Position numbers and translations under genes: made by a program. A stretch of DNA of 64,000 bases from Candidatus Melainabacteria bacterium (lineage in GTDB: Bacteria > Cyanobacteriota > Vampirovibrionia > Obscuribacterales > Obscuribacteraceae), in assembly GCA_003242885.1 (NCBI GenBank), contig QKMZ01000002.1, positions 248,001 to 312,000 of the forward strand. Direction: 5' to 3'. Shown piece by piece: positions 42,969 through 52,185 of this stretch (positions within the stretch are counted from its first letter, which is position 1; each line of letters starts with the position of its first letter). The notes beneath the pieces were generated by a model, which saw only the letters and a program-made list of their open reading frames with translations, ran no database searches and was not told the DNA's origin.

Positions 42969-43928
42969 GTGACCAATACGGACCTCGCCCTTAATGCCGA
43001 AGCAATAATTTCTGCGTGGAGTCACCTGCCATACCAACATTTGCATCCCATGCGAGAGGATGCAGTGAATACATACCTGGCGAGGTTTGGGAGTTTCTCC
43101 GATGCCAATTTCTCTTGCGAAGATGGCGCTCAGCGTCTGGCCATTTTGCGGGGATTGGACGGTGAGACAAGGGTGTTGGGTTTGAAATGCGGGCGGCTGG
43201 AGCCATTGATTTTAAATGTTGAAGAGGAATTGTCGGATCGGGCAATCGCTGGTTCGATGCGCTTCATACATGAGACTATAAGGTGCTCAACGTTTGATCA
43301 CATCTCTAGTGTCGTAGCATGTGCGGACGTGCATACGCAGTTAGCACTTGCCGCCGCCGATTTTCGGCTGGCAGACACAATTTTGGGATATCATGCACAA
43401 CTCGATTCCATTGATTTGGGCGATGATGATCCAGATGTACGAGAATCTCGTCCAGAAGACGTTGAGATGCTTTCGGAAATTGCTTTTCGCTGTTTTTGTG
43501 AGCGCAAGATGAACGGCAATCGGTTCGCGATGGACCCAGTATTTGATAGTAATTCGGTGGGTGCGCTTTATGCATCTTGGCTTAAAGGTGCAATTTTGGA
43601 ACACCAAGCCGATCGCTGCTTTGTTTTTGATGACGGCAGCGTCTCCGGCTTTATGACTTTCAAACTGCCGACCGATATTGAGAAGAGTGTTGGCTACAGC
43701 ATGGGAAAGGCCGTTTTGAGCGGAGTACATCCGGAGCGTCAGGGCCGCGGAATTTACCGGCGTCTGCTGCTAGCTGGAGCGCGCTGGCTAAAGTCCCTTG
43801 GGGTGGAGAAAATGGAAGGAAAAACTCAAATAACTACAACTCCTGCTATACGCGCATGGCAGAAACTCGGTGCGCATTTGAATATTACCTATCACACTTT
43901 TCACTGGACGAATCAATCAAGGGTATAG
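42969..43928 (+). CDS. GNAT acetyltransferase, WecD-like (dTDP-Fuc4N N-acetyltransferase candidate)
   Basis: 319 residues, GTG start with AGGAG (42958-42962) six bases upstream. The first ~150 residues are a divergent domain. The C-terminal GNAT domain has VRESRPEDVEMLSEIA, then NRFAMDPVFDSNSVGALYASWL and ADRCFVFDDGSVSGFMTFK. The acetyl-CoA-binding loop is AVLSGVHPERQGRGIYRRLL, followed by TQITTTPAIRAWQKLGAHL. This order resembles E. coli WecD (RffC), which acetylates dTDP-Fuc4N to dTDP-Fuc4NAc. WecD is shorter (~220 residues), so the extra N-terminal domain is unusual. The divergent wecE gene two genes away supports the assignment. Confidence 0.78.
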   Translation: MTNTDLALNAEAIISAWSHLPYQHLHPMREDAVNTYLARFGSFSDANFSCEDGAQRLAILRGLDGETRVLGLKCGRLEPLILNVEEELSDRAIAGSMRFIHETIRCSTFDHISSVVACADVHTQLALAAADFRLADTILGYHAQLDSIDLGDDDPDVRESRPEDVEMLSEIAFRCFCERKMNGNRFAMDPVFDSNSVGALYASWLKGAILEHQADRCFVFDDGSVSGFMTFKLPTDIEKSVGYSMGKAVLSGVHPERQGRGIYRRLLLAGARWLKSLGVEKMEGKTQITTTPAIRAWQKLGAHLNITYHTFHWTNQSRV

Positions 43929-43938
43929 GTTACATTTC

Positions 43939-44844
43939 ATGCCTGGACTGCCAATTTGTCTGGTTGGTTGCGGACGCTGGGGGGCGCTGATTTTGCGCGA
44001 CTTGAAGTCGCTCGGCTGTGAGGTCTCCGTTGTGGTGCAGGCTGAGGATTCTCAGCAAAATGCTCGCAGTCTCGGGGCAGACAGAGTTGTTGCGTCAATT
44101 AAGGAAATCGAAGTTGTCAGTGGATTTGTGATTGCTACGCCCACTGCAACGCATCGCCATGTAGTTGAGAGCTTGCTCGACAGAAACGTTCCAATTTTTG
44201 TCGAGAAGCCAATCACTTCAGATTATGAGAGTGCGGCTCGGATAGCAGATCTTGCCGGAGATCGCGTCTTTGTGATGGATAAGTGGCGCTATCATTCCGG
44301 TATTCTCAAGTTAGCTGAGATTGCTAAGTCTGAATTGCTCGGTCCTGTCAAAGGTCTGAAAACCACACGAACGCAGCACGGTCAGCCGCACATGGATGTT
44401 GATTCGGTCTGGATTTTGCTGCCGCATGATCTATCGATTGCCCTGGAGATATTTGGTTATGTTCCAGCTGCAGTGCATGCTGTCGGGTCCGGTACGTCGA
44501 AGGGATTGACTGAATTGTTCTCGATTTGTGGTACTAGTCCTTGGCTGGTCAGCGAAGTCTCTACAAGGCATTCTGCTTCGAGACGTGAAGTATGGCTTTA
44601 TTGCCGAGATGGTGTAGCGTACTTGGATGACTCATACAGCGAAGAGATCACAATATCCAGAGGCAGTACGGATACTTCGATTGAAAAGATGCCGTTTTCG
44701 CAAGAGATGCCACTGCTGGCGGAGCTAAAGGCGTTTATCAATCACATTGAAGGGGGACCGTCTCCTAAGAGTTCTGCCAAAGAAGGGGCTGAAGTCGTCC
44801 GCCGCATCGAACAATTGCGAAGTATTGCCATGGCAAATTTTTGA
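43939..44844 (+). CDS. Gfo/Idh/MocA family oxidoreductase
   Basis: 301 residues. The N-terminal Rossmann domain has ICLVGCGRWGALILRDL, then GFVIATPTATHRHVVES and the family signature PIFVEKPITSD (EKP). The substrate-binding C-terminal domain includes DSVWILLPHDLSIALEIF, with the D/H pair often involved in catalysis. It is shorter than the ~330-370 residues usual for sugar-nucleotide oxidases such as WlbA. It could oxidise or reduce an NDP-sugar or a related intermediate, but the substrate is unknown. It follows the WecD-like gene by 10 bases and precedes a GT2 gene by 10. Confidence 0.8.
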   Translation: MPGLPICLVGCGRWGALILRDLKSLGCEVSVVVQAEDSQQNARSLGADRVVASIKEIEVVSGFVIATPTATHRHVVESLLDRNVPIFVEKPITSDYESAARIADLAGDRVFVMDKWRYHSGILKLAEIAKSELLGPVKGLKTTRTQHGQPHMDVDSVWILLPHDLSIALEIFGYVPAAVHAVGSGTSKGLTELFSICGTSPWLVSEVSTRHSASRREVWLYCRDGVAYLDDSYSEEITISRGSTDTSIEKMPFSQEMPLLAELKAFINHIEGGPSPKSSAKEGAEVVRRIEQLRSIAMANF

Positions 44845-44854
44845 GGAGTGTGTG

Positions 44855-45859
44855 GTGCGCGATCCGATTGCTACGGTAATCATCCCTACCCATGACCATG
44901 GTGAGACGATTTGCTTTGCCGTGGAGAGTGCGCTGTCTCAGACAGTCTCAGACGTCGAGATTTTGATTATTGGCGATGGTGTTCCGGATTTTGCTAAGCC
45001 CTCGATCGAGCGCTGCCTTGAAGACTCTCGCGTGCGGTATTTAGAGCATGGTAAGTCTTCGAGACACGGCGAAGAATATCGACACTTGGCGCTTCAAACT
45101 GCCAAAAGCAAGATAGTTTGCTACTTGTCTGACGATGATCTTTGGTTGCCGAATCACCTGGAGACTATGCTTGGGCTGTTGGCGAATGCAGACTTTGCTG
45201 TCTCGCGTTCCATAGCTTGTTATCCAGGTGGTCCCTCCGAGTGTAAGATTTGGTGGTCGGATATCGAAGGAGAGGCTGGAAAGCGTTTATTGGCAGAAAG
45301 AACGGGACCTCCGCTCTCAACTGGCGGACACACGCTTAGCGCGTATGGGCGACTGGCAGAGGGATGGACGTCAACACCGTCCGGTATACCGACCGATCTG
45401 TTTTTCTGGAATAAGTTCATAACTGATGCGCAATTCTCTCTAATGTCGGGTGGCTTACCTACAGTGCTCAAGTTTTGCAGCATCTCGCGAAAGGGTTGGA
45501 GCAATCATGCCAGGGCCTCTGAGTTGAAAGGGTGGAGCGAGTCGATTAAGTGTCCTCAATTTCGTTCCGCTTTGGTCTCCCAAGCTCTAAGCAACTTCAT
45601 CCGGGAGAAAACGAATGCGCTTACAACCGCCAGGCTTTCCGAACAAACTTGGAGCGAGCGCGCTGACGAACTTAAGGCCGCAGTGGAAAGCTTTGAATCT
45701 CAGCTTGTTGCGTGCGAAGAGAGCCGAAGAATCTGTCAGAGCAAGCAGCTCAGCGCGGAACAGGAATTGATTCGTCTCAGTAGCTGTAAGTCCGTCAGAT
45801 TTGCAAGAATACTTGCTCGTATGCCACTACTCAGAAAGGTTATGAACTTTAGATTTTGA
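44855..45859 (+). CDS. Glycosyltransferase family 2 with coiled-coil tail
   Basis: 334 residues from GTG at 44855 with GGAG at 44845-44848; an upstream ATG at 44747 lies inside the previous gene. GT2 motifs are ATVIIPTHDHGETICFAVES, VEILIIGDGVPD and the DxD-type VCYLSDDDLWLPNH. The C-terminal ~60 residues are a coiled coil followed by a basic, hydrophobic tail (ARILARMPLLRKVMNF), a common ending in this locus. Inverting transfer of one sugar is expected. Its 3' end overlaps the convergent cupin gene by 11 bases. Confidence 0.85.
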   Translation: MRDPIATVIIPTHDHGETICFAVESALSQTVSDVEILIIGDGVPDFAKPSIERCLEDSRVRYLEHGKSSRHGEEYRHLALQTAKSKIVCYLSDDDLWLPNHLETMLGLLANADFAVSRSIACYPGGPSECKIWWSDIEGEAGKRLLAERTGPPLSTGGHTLSAYGRLAEGWTSTPSGIPTDLFFWNKFITDAQFSLMSGGLPTVLKFCSISRKGWSNHARASELKGWSESIKCPQFRSALVSQALSNFIREKTNALTTARLSEQTWSERADELKAAVESFESQLVACEESRRICQSKQLSAEQELIRLSSCKSVRFARILARMPLLRKVMNFRF

Positions 45860-46367
45860 GCTGTTTGAGTAGTTCTTTGAGGGAGGGTAATCGCTCATCC
45901 CTTTCGGAAATGATAACTTCTGATTCGGGCCACTCTATGCCAAGCTCCGGATCGGCCCAAAAGCAACCCAATTCGTCTCTCGGGTCCCAGTACTCATCAA
46001 CTTGGTAAATGTGCAGGCTTGGTTCATGAAAATAAAAGCCGTGGGCCACTCCCGGCGGTATCAAAAGGGATGTGATATCTTCCCCTGTTACTGTAATTGA
46101 GAATGTTTGACCAAAGGTATCTGACTTACTTCGTAGGTCTTTCATGCCAATAGTGGCGCGGCCTTCCAGGATGATTAAATAATCGGTGTGCTGGTTGTGG
46201 ATGTGCACCCCCCTCAATACGCCTGCCTTTGAACGTACAAAGTTGCTTTGCTTGAAGTGGTTGTGTGGGAAGTCTGTACAACGAAATATCTCTGTCAGTT
46301 CTCCTCGGGAATCTCTGATAGAAGTCAGTTTATTTATTTGAACGTCGTTGATCATCGGTACGCGCAT
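45849..46367 (-). CDS. RmlC-like cupin, NDP-4-keto-6-deoxysugar epimerase or related
   Basis: 172 residues, a little shorter than RmlC (about 180). The cupin core has IRDSRGELTEIF and VLRGVHIHNQHTDYLIILEG, where the first His matches the catalytic His of RmlC (RGLHyQ). LLIPPGVAHGFYF and ELGCFWADPELGIEWPES are near-invariant in dTDP-4-dehydrorhamnose 3,5-epimerases. A phenylalanine and a tyrosine are plausible in the RmlC active site, but the full set cannot be checked here. It may epimerise or isomerise a deoxysugar for this glycan. It is the last gene of a minus-strand operon, 3 bases after a GT4 gene. Confidence 0.78.
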   Translation of the reverse strand: MRVPMINDVQINKLTSIRDSRGELTEIFRCTDFPHNHFKQSNFVRSKAGVLRGVHIHNQHTDYLIILEGRATIGMKDLRSKSDTFGQTFSITVTGEDITSLLIPPGVAHGFYFHEPSLHIYQVDEYWDPRDELGCFWADPELGIEWPESEVIISERDERLPSLKELLKQLKI

Positions 46368-46370
46368 CTT

Positions 46371-47846
46371 TTAACTTTTCTTCTGAATGCCAAGGACTCT
46401 GATTAACTTGCGTGCCGCTCTACGAATTAGGGTTGGCGGCTTGGCGGGCGGGGCACTGTGTGAAGCAACTACCGGTAACTCCGAAGGGGAGCCCTCGATT
46501 GCAGGTTCGGCCGCTGCCAGTAGAATCTGCGGCATTTGTTGGATGCTTACGTTGTCTAACAAGGAACCAAGAGATTCCATCAGGAACTTATACGGAAGTG
46601 CTGATTGTGCATCTCTAAGATTGAAGCGACGAATAGCCTCCTCGTACTTTTTAACCGATAGTTCGACGGTCGTTTTCGGATCGCAAAATGTTCGTACCCG
46701 CTCTTTTCCCGCCACTGCAAATCGTTTGCGGAGTGCATGATCAGAGGCTAGTGCGATGATCTTCTCTGCCAGATCATGGGAATTTCCCGTCTCGAAGAGA
46801 AGCCCGCATTCGCGGTCAATGCAGTATTCAGGGAGTCCTCCAACTCTGGATGCGACCACCGGGACGCCATAGGACATTGCTTCCAGGCATGTATAACAGG
46901 CAGTCTCGTATCTGGAGGGAAAGACACAGATATCGGATTTCTGCGCGATATCGATTATTCGGGAACGTTCTAGAAAACCAAGAAACTTTACATGTTCAGA
47001 TAATCCAAACTCTGCGAGTTTTTGCTTTAGCTTTTCGGCCAGCGGTGAATTTTCTCCTGCCAGAGCGACTTCGCGTCCGCCAACGGTTAAGTGGAAGTCT
47101 GGAAACTTTTCTTTGATAAGGGGAAGTGAATCAATGAGAGTGTCTATCCCTTTGAGCTTGATCACTTGTCCCCAGAAAAAGAGAGAGGGAAACTGATGAG
47201 TGTTTGATTCCCTGATTTCCGGAAAATCTTCTTTTGTTACGCAGAAGGGTGTGCGGATTATGGAAAAGTCGTCGACGCTTATGCCGCTTAGTTTGCTGAG
47301 AGTCGAGGCCATATCGTGGCAGATTGTAATCAATCCATCGGCCGCGCATATCGTAGACAACTCCATTGCGCTGACGACTTTTGCGTCGGATCTTGGATAT
47401 CCACCTACGAGCCCTGCTTGCATGATGGTTCCGAGGGGACCATAGCATCGAATGACCAAAGGAAACTCATGTGATGCCGCAAAGAATGCGCCCAGTGCAT
47501 TGAATTCCTGACATTCGACTACATCCGGCTTGAATTGCGCCAGTTCGTCTCGAAAGCTCACGTACAATTCTCGCGCGTAGCCGATGATAGATGAGCTGGT
47601 CGGTATTCCCGGTAGTGCGTTAAGGGCGTCGTATTTACTCCAATCTCTTGGCTTTCGCAAAACTTTGATGCCATCAACATCGAATGTCCCTGCGATATCG
47701 TCAGGTTTATATGGATCGCAAAAGCTAAGAACGAGTAACTCGTGACCTTGCTTCTTCATCTCGCGCGCCATCTCCCAGGCGGCCGGGAAGACAGGGTCTT
47801 CAACAGCATTGCGTGGAAATGAGCCGAGTACTAGAGCGATTCGCAT
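46371..47846 (-). CDS. Glycosyltransferase family 4, trio member 1
   Basis: 491 residues. RIALVLGSFPRNAVEDPVFP opens a GT4 GT-B fold. PSLFFWGQVIKLKGIDTLIDSL and KSDICVFPSRYETACYTCLEAMSYGVPV form the donor site (E-x7-E). It is homologous over its length to the GT4s at 49265 and 53866 (shared FPSRYE.AC(Y/A)..LEAMSYG, GGL.EY and a motif near SIIRTPF). The C-terminus has a proline-rich linker and a basic tail (LIRRAARKLIRVLGIQKKS) that may bind the membrane. It starts 2 bases after the sulfotransferase stop. The sugar is unknown. Confidence 0.88.
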   Translation of the reverse strand: MRIALVLGSFPRNAVEDPVFPAAWEMAREMKKQGHELLVLSFCDPYKPDDIAGTFDVDGIKVLRKPRDWSKYDALNALPGIPTSSSIIGYARELYVSFRDELAQFKPDVVECQEFNALGAFFAASHEFPLVIRCYGPLGTIMQAGLVGGYPRSDAKVVSAMELSTICAADGLITICHDMASTLSKLSGISVDDFSIIRTPFCVTKEDFPEIRESNTHQFPSLFFWGQVIKLKGIDTLIDSLPLIKEKFPDFHLTVGGREVALAGENSPLAEKLKQKLAEFGLSEHVKFLGFLERSRIIDIAQKSDICVFPSRYETACYTCLEAMSYGVPVVASRVGGLPEYCIDRECGLLFETGNSHDLAEKIIALASDHALRKRFAVAGKERVRTFCDPKTTVELSVKKYEEAIRRFNLRDAQSALPYKFLMESLGSLLDNVSIQQMPQILLAAAEPAIEGSPSELPVVASHSAPPAKPPTLIRRAARKLIRVLGIQKKS

Positions 47847-47848
47847 TG

Positions 47849-49225
47849 CTAATTCAAACCTTCAGATGCCGGGATGAATTTGATCCACCTAACGACGCTC
47901 GGCTGCTGTTCTTCGACATCCGGCCGGTGCCAGCCAGAGATGAACAATTCGGCAAACTGATCGGACCAGCCAGGGTGCTCGCCTACCTTAAAGCGAAGAA
48001 TGTTTGTCTGATGCAAATCCTCGCGTTGGGCGACCATAACTCTGTCATCTCCAAAATTTTGATCTGCCTGCCGCCAGTAAAGTGCAAAAGTCGTTTGACT
48101 GGTTTCTTGGACACACAACCAAATTTCGGCAGTTTTTCCGATGGATTTTTCACCGCGGCTGACTACAATGGATGTTCCCGGTCCGTTTGAAACGATTCGC
48201 AGCGAACCCGATTCAATCGACAAGTCTGCGTTATCAACGCGAACGTGGGGACTTTCATCCTTGCAGAGATCGATTTTCCAGACTCTTTCGGCTAATGCGG
48301 GGTTCGCCTGTGAGTAGTTGAAATATTCCATTATCTCAGTCGGTACGCAGTCCAGATAGAATAGATCGTTTGCTGCGATCGTCTCCGATTTCCATCGACC
48401 GATCGACGAGGAAGGATCTTTCGTCGTGCGATGCTTGTCGTAAAACTCTTGTTCGAGCGTGGCTGATGGCTTCCACCCAATTGAGTCTCGTAGCTTATTG
48501 AGGGCTCGCTCCGGCTCCGCTACCAGGTCTTCATATCTGATGACGACTGAATTTTTTGTAGTTCCCGTGGTAAGGAACTGTTCGAAAATACCACTCATTT
48601 CGTATGCAAGCTGCAGCGCGCCGTCGTTGGCTTGAAAGGCGGGGGAGTCAATCTTCTTTGAGAACGATATTTGAGAGAGAAAGACGTCCTTTGGATCTCT
48701 AAAGAGATAGATTGTGGTAATAGGCAATTTGTCCTGCAAGAACTGAGGCACCCATAGAGATGTTTTTTCTGCGTAGAAAAGTGCGTTTGCGTTGTTTTCG
48801 AGACTGCTTGCACTAATGCTGCTCCAGAGGGTGTGCAGCAGTTGTGTCTCGTTGAATTTCAAGTCGGTCGATCGAGTGCCTGCCCCCAGGCAAAATGGTT
48901 GTTTCTCGGGTAGTGCTTCTGACATTGCCCTGATAATCATTTCTGACCGAAAAAGAGGAACCGCAGGCAGGGTTTGGCAGAATTTCGCCACAAAGGAAAG
49001 CAGTCTTGTTTCGAATGCGTAAGTGCGATCGAAGAGAATTCTTTCATCTCTGGCCAGATGCGCCATTAGCAGGGTTGTGCCACTGCGCCCGACTCCGACC
49101 ACTGCGATGGGCCGCAGCACAAATGACTTCGAATACGTATCTAGCGTGTCATCGATACAGTTTTGAGTTTGACGCAGGGCGCCTGCCTGGTCTGCAACCG
49201 TGTCTTCGTCTTTGATGTCGAGCAT
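47849..49225 (-). CDS. Sulfotransferase with C-terminal beta-sandwich module, copy 2
   Basis: 458 residues. The 5'-phosphosulfate loop is VGRSGTTLLMAHLARD (45-60), and the 3'-phosphate site is LFRDPKDVFLSQISFS (174-189). The catalytic domain is close to that at 35603-36955: ILFDRTYAFETRLLSFVAKF matches CLFDRTYPFEKHLLSYMAKI. Both have the same ~130-residue beta-rich C-terminal module (EIWLCVQE, LYWRQADQNFG, ILRFKVGEHPGWSDQFAELFI and WIKFIP). Two paralogous sulfotransferases plus the third at 19724 suggest several sulfation sites. It lies between two GT4 genes of the minus-strand operon. Confidence 0.85.
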   Translation of the reverse strand: MLDIKDEDTVADQAGALRQTQNCIDDTLDTYSKSFVLRPIAVVGVGRSGTTLLMAHLARDERILFDRTYAFETRLLSFVAKFCQTLPAVPLFRSEMIIRAMSEALPEKQPFCLGAGTRSTDLKFNETQLLHTLWSSISASSLENNANALFYAEKTSLWVPQFLQDKLPITTIYLFRDPKDVFLSQISFSKKIDSPAFQANDGALQLAYEMSGIFEQFLTTGTTKNSVVIRYEDLVAEPERALNKLRDSIGWKPSATLEQEFYDKHRTTKDPSSSIGRWKSETIAANDLFYLDCVPTEIMEYFNYSQANPALAERVWKIDLCKDESPHVRVDNADLSIESGSLRIVSNGPGTSIVVSRGEKSIGKTAEIWLCVQETSQTTFALYWRQADQNFGDDRVMVAQREDLHQTNILRFKVGEHPGWSDQFAELFISGWHRPDVEEQQPSVVRWIKFIPASEGLN

Positions 49226-49264
49226 TTCTATTTTCGGTCTCCAATTAAATCCAGATTTCCTAAT

Positions 49265-50764
49265 TCAATTGCTAGGGTCTTGCCGAGAAGTGTTTGCTAT
49301 TTCCTTTAATCTGCGCTTGATGCGTCCTAGTCTGGATCTGACTCGATCTTTGAATGATCTGCTCGTCGCAAGTTGTTCGCGCGCCTTCTGCAGCTCACAT
49401 TTGAGACCTGCAATCTCAGCGCTGCATTGCTCCAAACCAGCCTGAAGGCCTTGCTGATAAACGTTTGCCTGAAGATCGTTGAGATACGAAAAGATGCTTC
49501 TATCTGCTAAGCCATCCAAAAGCATTGAAACGATTGAATTGAAAGTCCCGGATGAAGTCGCTGAACTGAATCTTCGAATGGCTTCCGTGTAAGCTTCCTG
49601 CGCTGCTTGTGCAGCTGATTTTGTATCGCAAACCCTTAGTATTTCGGTTTTTGCCTTCTGTGCTAGGCGGGAGCGCAAATCATCATCATGACTCAGTTTG
49701 ACAATCGCCTGGCCAAGCGCCTCATGATCTCCACAAGGAACGTGCCAGCCCGTAACATCGTGTTGAACATATTCTTTCAACCCGCCGACCTTAGTAGCAA
49801 TTACGCAGCAGCCATACGACATCGCTTCCAGTGCTGCATAGCATGCTCCTTCGTACTGTGATGGGAAAACACAAAGGTCCGAATTCACGGCTAATTTGAC
49901 CAACTGCTCCCGCGGCAAAAGACCAGTAAATTCGACGTTTTTTGTCAACTCCATCTCTTGTACTCGCTTGGTAAGTTTCTCGAAATAAAGAGGATCTCCT
50001 TGCCAGCTGCCGACAAAAGTTGCCTTGAAGTTTGGAAATTCAGCTGCCACAGTAGGCAACGATTCGACCAACAGGTCACAACCTTTTTGCGGATCTACGC
50101 GACCCCAGAAAAGGATTTCTGGATATGGGCAGATATCTTTGGTCCCTGTATCTCTGACCGGAATATTTTTCGGTGGTGAAAGTGGTGCGCGAATTACACG
50201 AAAGTGATCTTCCGGCAACCCTGTCATCCTTCTAACAATCAGCGGCAAGTCTTCGCAGAGTGAGACCGCTAGTGAGGCACTACCTATGGTGGCAAATTCA
50301 AATGCAGTTGAGAATTGTCTTGCCATATCGGTTGCAGCCACTGAGCCATTTCTCATCATCTCCGAGAGCGATCCGATCATGCGAATCACAACGGGATACT
50401 TACGATCGCAAATCCATGGCAGTCCCAGACCAAGAAAATCGTGACACTCAACGATTTCCGGCTTGAATTCGTCCACCGCTTGTCGCGCGGCTGAATATAA
50501 AAGGAGAGCGCAGTGCAGCCAGTAGGAGAAGATGCTCAAATCGGACACGGCGGCGAGTCCGTTGTATTGATCAAAATTCGGTTTGACTCTTAAAACTCTT
50601 ACTCCACCAACGTTTTCTTCGCCTTCTTTCTCTGCTGAAAGAGTAACAACGAAAACATCGTGTCCTTCACTTTTCAATCCTAGAGTGACCTCCAGGCTCA
50701 TCGTAAGAAAGTCGCCGTCAATTGGTTCGGACGGATAATTGGGAGTGATGATGGCGATGCGCAC
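49265..50764 (-). CDS. Glycosyltransferase family 4, trio member 2
   Basis: 499 residues. RIAIITPNYPSEPIDGDFLTMSLEV is nearly the same as the start of the gene at 53866. EILFWGRVDPQKGCDLLVESL and SDLCVFPSQYEGACYAALEAMSYGCCV form the retaining GT4 donor site. A coiled coil (about 440-470) precedes a basic tail (DRVRSRLGRIKRRLKEI). The acceptor-domain block HDVFVVTLSAEKEGEENVGG also matches its paralogue. The gene is followed 39 bases later by the sulfotransferase gene. Donor and acceptor are unknown. Confidence 0.88.
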   Translation of the reverse strand: MRIAIITPNYPSEPIDGDFLTMSLEVTLGLKSEGHDVFVVTLSAEKEGEENVGGVRVLRVKPNFDQYNGLAAVSDLSIFSYWLHCALLLYSAARQAVDEFKPEIVECHDFLGLGLPWICDRKYPVVIRMIGSLSEMMRNGSVAATDMARQFSTAFEFATIGSASLAVSLCEDLPLIVRRMTGLPEDHFRVIRAPLSPPKNIPVRDTGTKDICPYPEILFWGRVDPQKGCDLLVESLPTVAAEFPNFKATFVGSWQGDPLYFEKLTKRVQEMELTKNVEFTGLLPREQLVKLAVNSDLCVFPSQYEGACYAALEAMSYGCCVIATKVGGLKEYVQHDVTGWHVPCGDHEALGQAIVKLSHDDDLRSRLAQKAKTEILRVCDTKSAAQAAQEAYTEAIRRFSSATSSGTFNSIVSMLLDGLADRSIFSYLNDLQANVYQQGLQAGLEQCSAEIAGLKCELQKAREQLATSRSFKDRVRSRLGRIKRRLKEIANTSRQDPSN

Positions 50765-50865
50765 GGCAGCAACTCGATTAATCGCTTGAAACGCAAGTAT
50801 AAAGCTCGTGTAGGAGCTCGATATTATTCGTAATTAATTGCGAGTTTTCTTTCCTTCTGCTCGAA

Positions 50866-52185
50866 CTACTGTTGGGCAGTCATTAGTTTCGTCTGTGAAC
50901 CTGTGTCGTCCGCCTGCTCAAGCGTTAGGCAATCGAATCCGCTATTGAGATCCTCTTTCTTGACCTTGAGCAGGTTAGCCAGCCGAGTGAGATAAGGTTC
51001 GCTCCCCAAAATGTCACGGACGGCTTCCTTTCTTGCAAGGGTGCATCGCTCCCTAAAACACTGATCATCCACCAAGTTAGCTATTGTGTCGGCAAGCACT
51101 TTTGTGTCCAGAACATTGCACGAACTTCCTACTGGATAACTTGTCATAAATCTTTCCACCGACGAGTCTGCCGGACCGTGATATAGAACTGGTGTGGCAG
51201 AAGAAAGGTAGAGGCTGAGTTTGTTCGGAAAGCATTGGCGCACACAGCGAGAGAACTTCTTGTCGAACCAGTATGGCAAATAGCCGACATCGACCTGGCT
51301 GAGGACTTCACGCGCTTGCGGTTCGGGAAGAAAGCCAAGGAAGCGAAAATCGGCGCGGGATGCGGGCGAGTGAATTGGCAGGTCAAAAGAATGCCCGAGA
51401 ATCCAGAGGCTTAGTTGTCGCCCCTTTGCTTTCCATCCTAAGTGGTTGAGAGCATGCAAGAGAGTCTCCATCTCTTTTCGAGCATAAATACTGCCGGCAA
51501 ATCCGATGCGAAACTTTGAGTTATCCCTCTGCAGAGTTCCCTCTTCTGATAGAACAACGGGATTAATGATTACTTCGCATTCGGTGCCGTATCGGAGTTC
51601 GATTTCAACCTTCATACCCGGAGATGCGACTCCGCAAATATCTGCCCGCTTCATCAAAACAGCAAAGTCTTTCATGATCTGCTCGACTGCGCCCTTATCG
51701 AAGCCACGATTCTCTGCGACATAGTCAATCGGATCCCAAATTATTGGGACAAATGGAACAGGCATAAGCTCTGACACTCTTTTCGCCAGATAGATTGTTG
51801 CCGGTCCTGCCAGTATTGCTACCAGCTTTTCGACGTTGTTTTTACGTGCATAGTCCACGACTTCTTCTGCCAAACGGTTGCAAGCTGCTTGCACTTCCTT
51901 GAGGCGTTGGTTAGAAATTTTGGCGCCCGGATTTGAATATAAGCGCAGATACTGGCCGGCCCATTCGTTCGGCAGTTCATGTACAGACATGGGAAGCCAG
52001 TTAAGCAAGGGCGAGGCCAGCCCGGCATCGTATCCGTCTCCCCTGGCGGCAAAGCAGATGAGACGATCGCGCGGAAAAGCCTGGCAGAAATTGCGCAAGA
52101 AGACCTCGGCGACGCTGCCTTCTCCCGGGCGTGTGGGTGTTAGAAGTAATGTTTTTGCAAAGGTCACGGCAAAAGAAGTGCTCAA
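50866..52185 (-). CDS. GT-B glycosyltransferase, distant fourth member of the 29792/31044 family
   Basis: 439 residues from TTG at 52185; no clear ribosome-binding site is seen, and a GTG at 52167 is an alternative. The protein aligns with the 29792 and 31044 products: AKTLLLTPTRPGEG, VPIIWDPIDYVAENRGFD in place of VWDPPxWWLR, FRIGFAGSIYARKEMETLLHAL, GYLPYWFDKKF, and FPNKLSLYLSSATPVLYHGP. The family can be followed by the conserved F(P/S)xKL and HGP motifs. It heads a five-gene minus-strand operon (GT-B, GT4, sulfotransferase, GT4, cupin) and is divergent from a GT4 gene. Confidence 0.78.
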   Translation of the reverse strand: MSTSFAVTFAKTLLLTPTRPGEGSVAEVFLRNFCQAFPRDRLICFAARGDGYDAGLASPLLNWLPMSVHELPNEWAGQYLRLYSNPGAKISNQRLKEVQAACNRLAEEVVDYARKNNVEKLVAILAGPATIYLAKRVSELMPVPFVPIIWDPIDYVAENRGFDKGAVEQIMKDFAVLMKRADICGVASPGMKVEIELRYGTECEVIINPVVLSEEGTLQRDNSKFRIGFAGSIYARKEMETLLHALNHLGWKAKGRQLSLWILGHSFDLPIHSPASRADFRFLGFLPEPQAREVLSQVDVGYLPYWFDKKFSRCVRQCFPNKLSLYLSSATPVLYHGPADSSVERFMTSYPVGSSCNVLDTKVLADTIANLVDDQCFRERCTLARKEAVRDILGSEPYLTRLANLLKVKKEDLNSGFDCLTLEQADDTGSQTKLMTAQQ

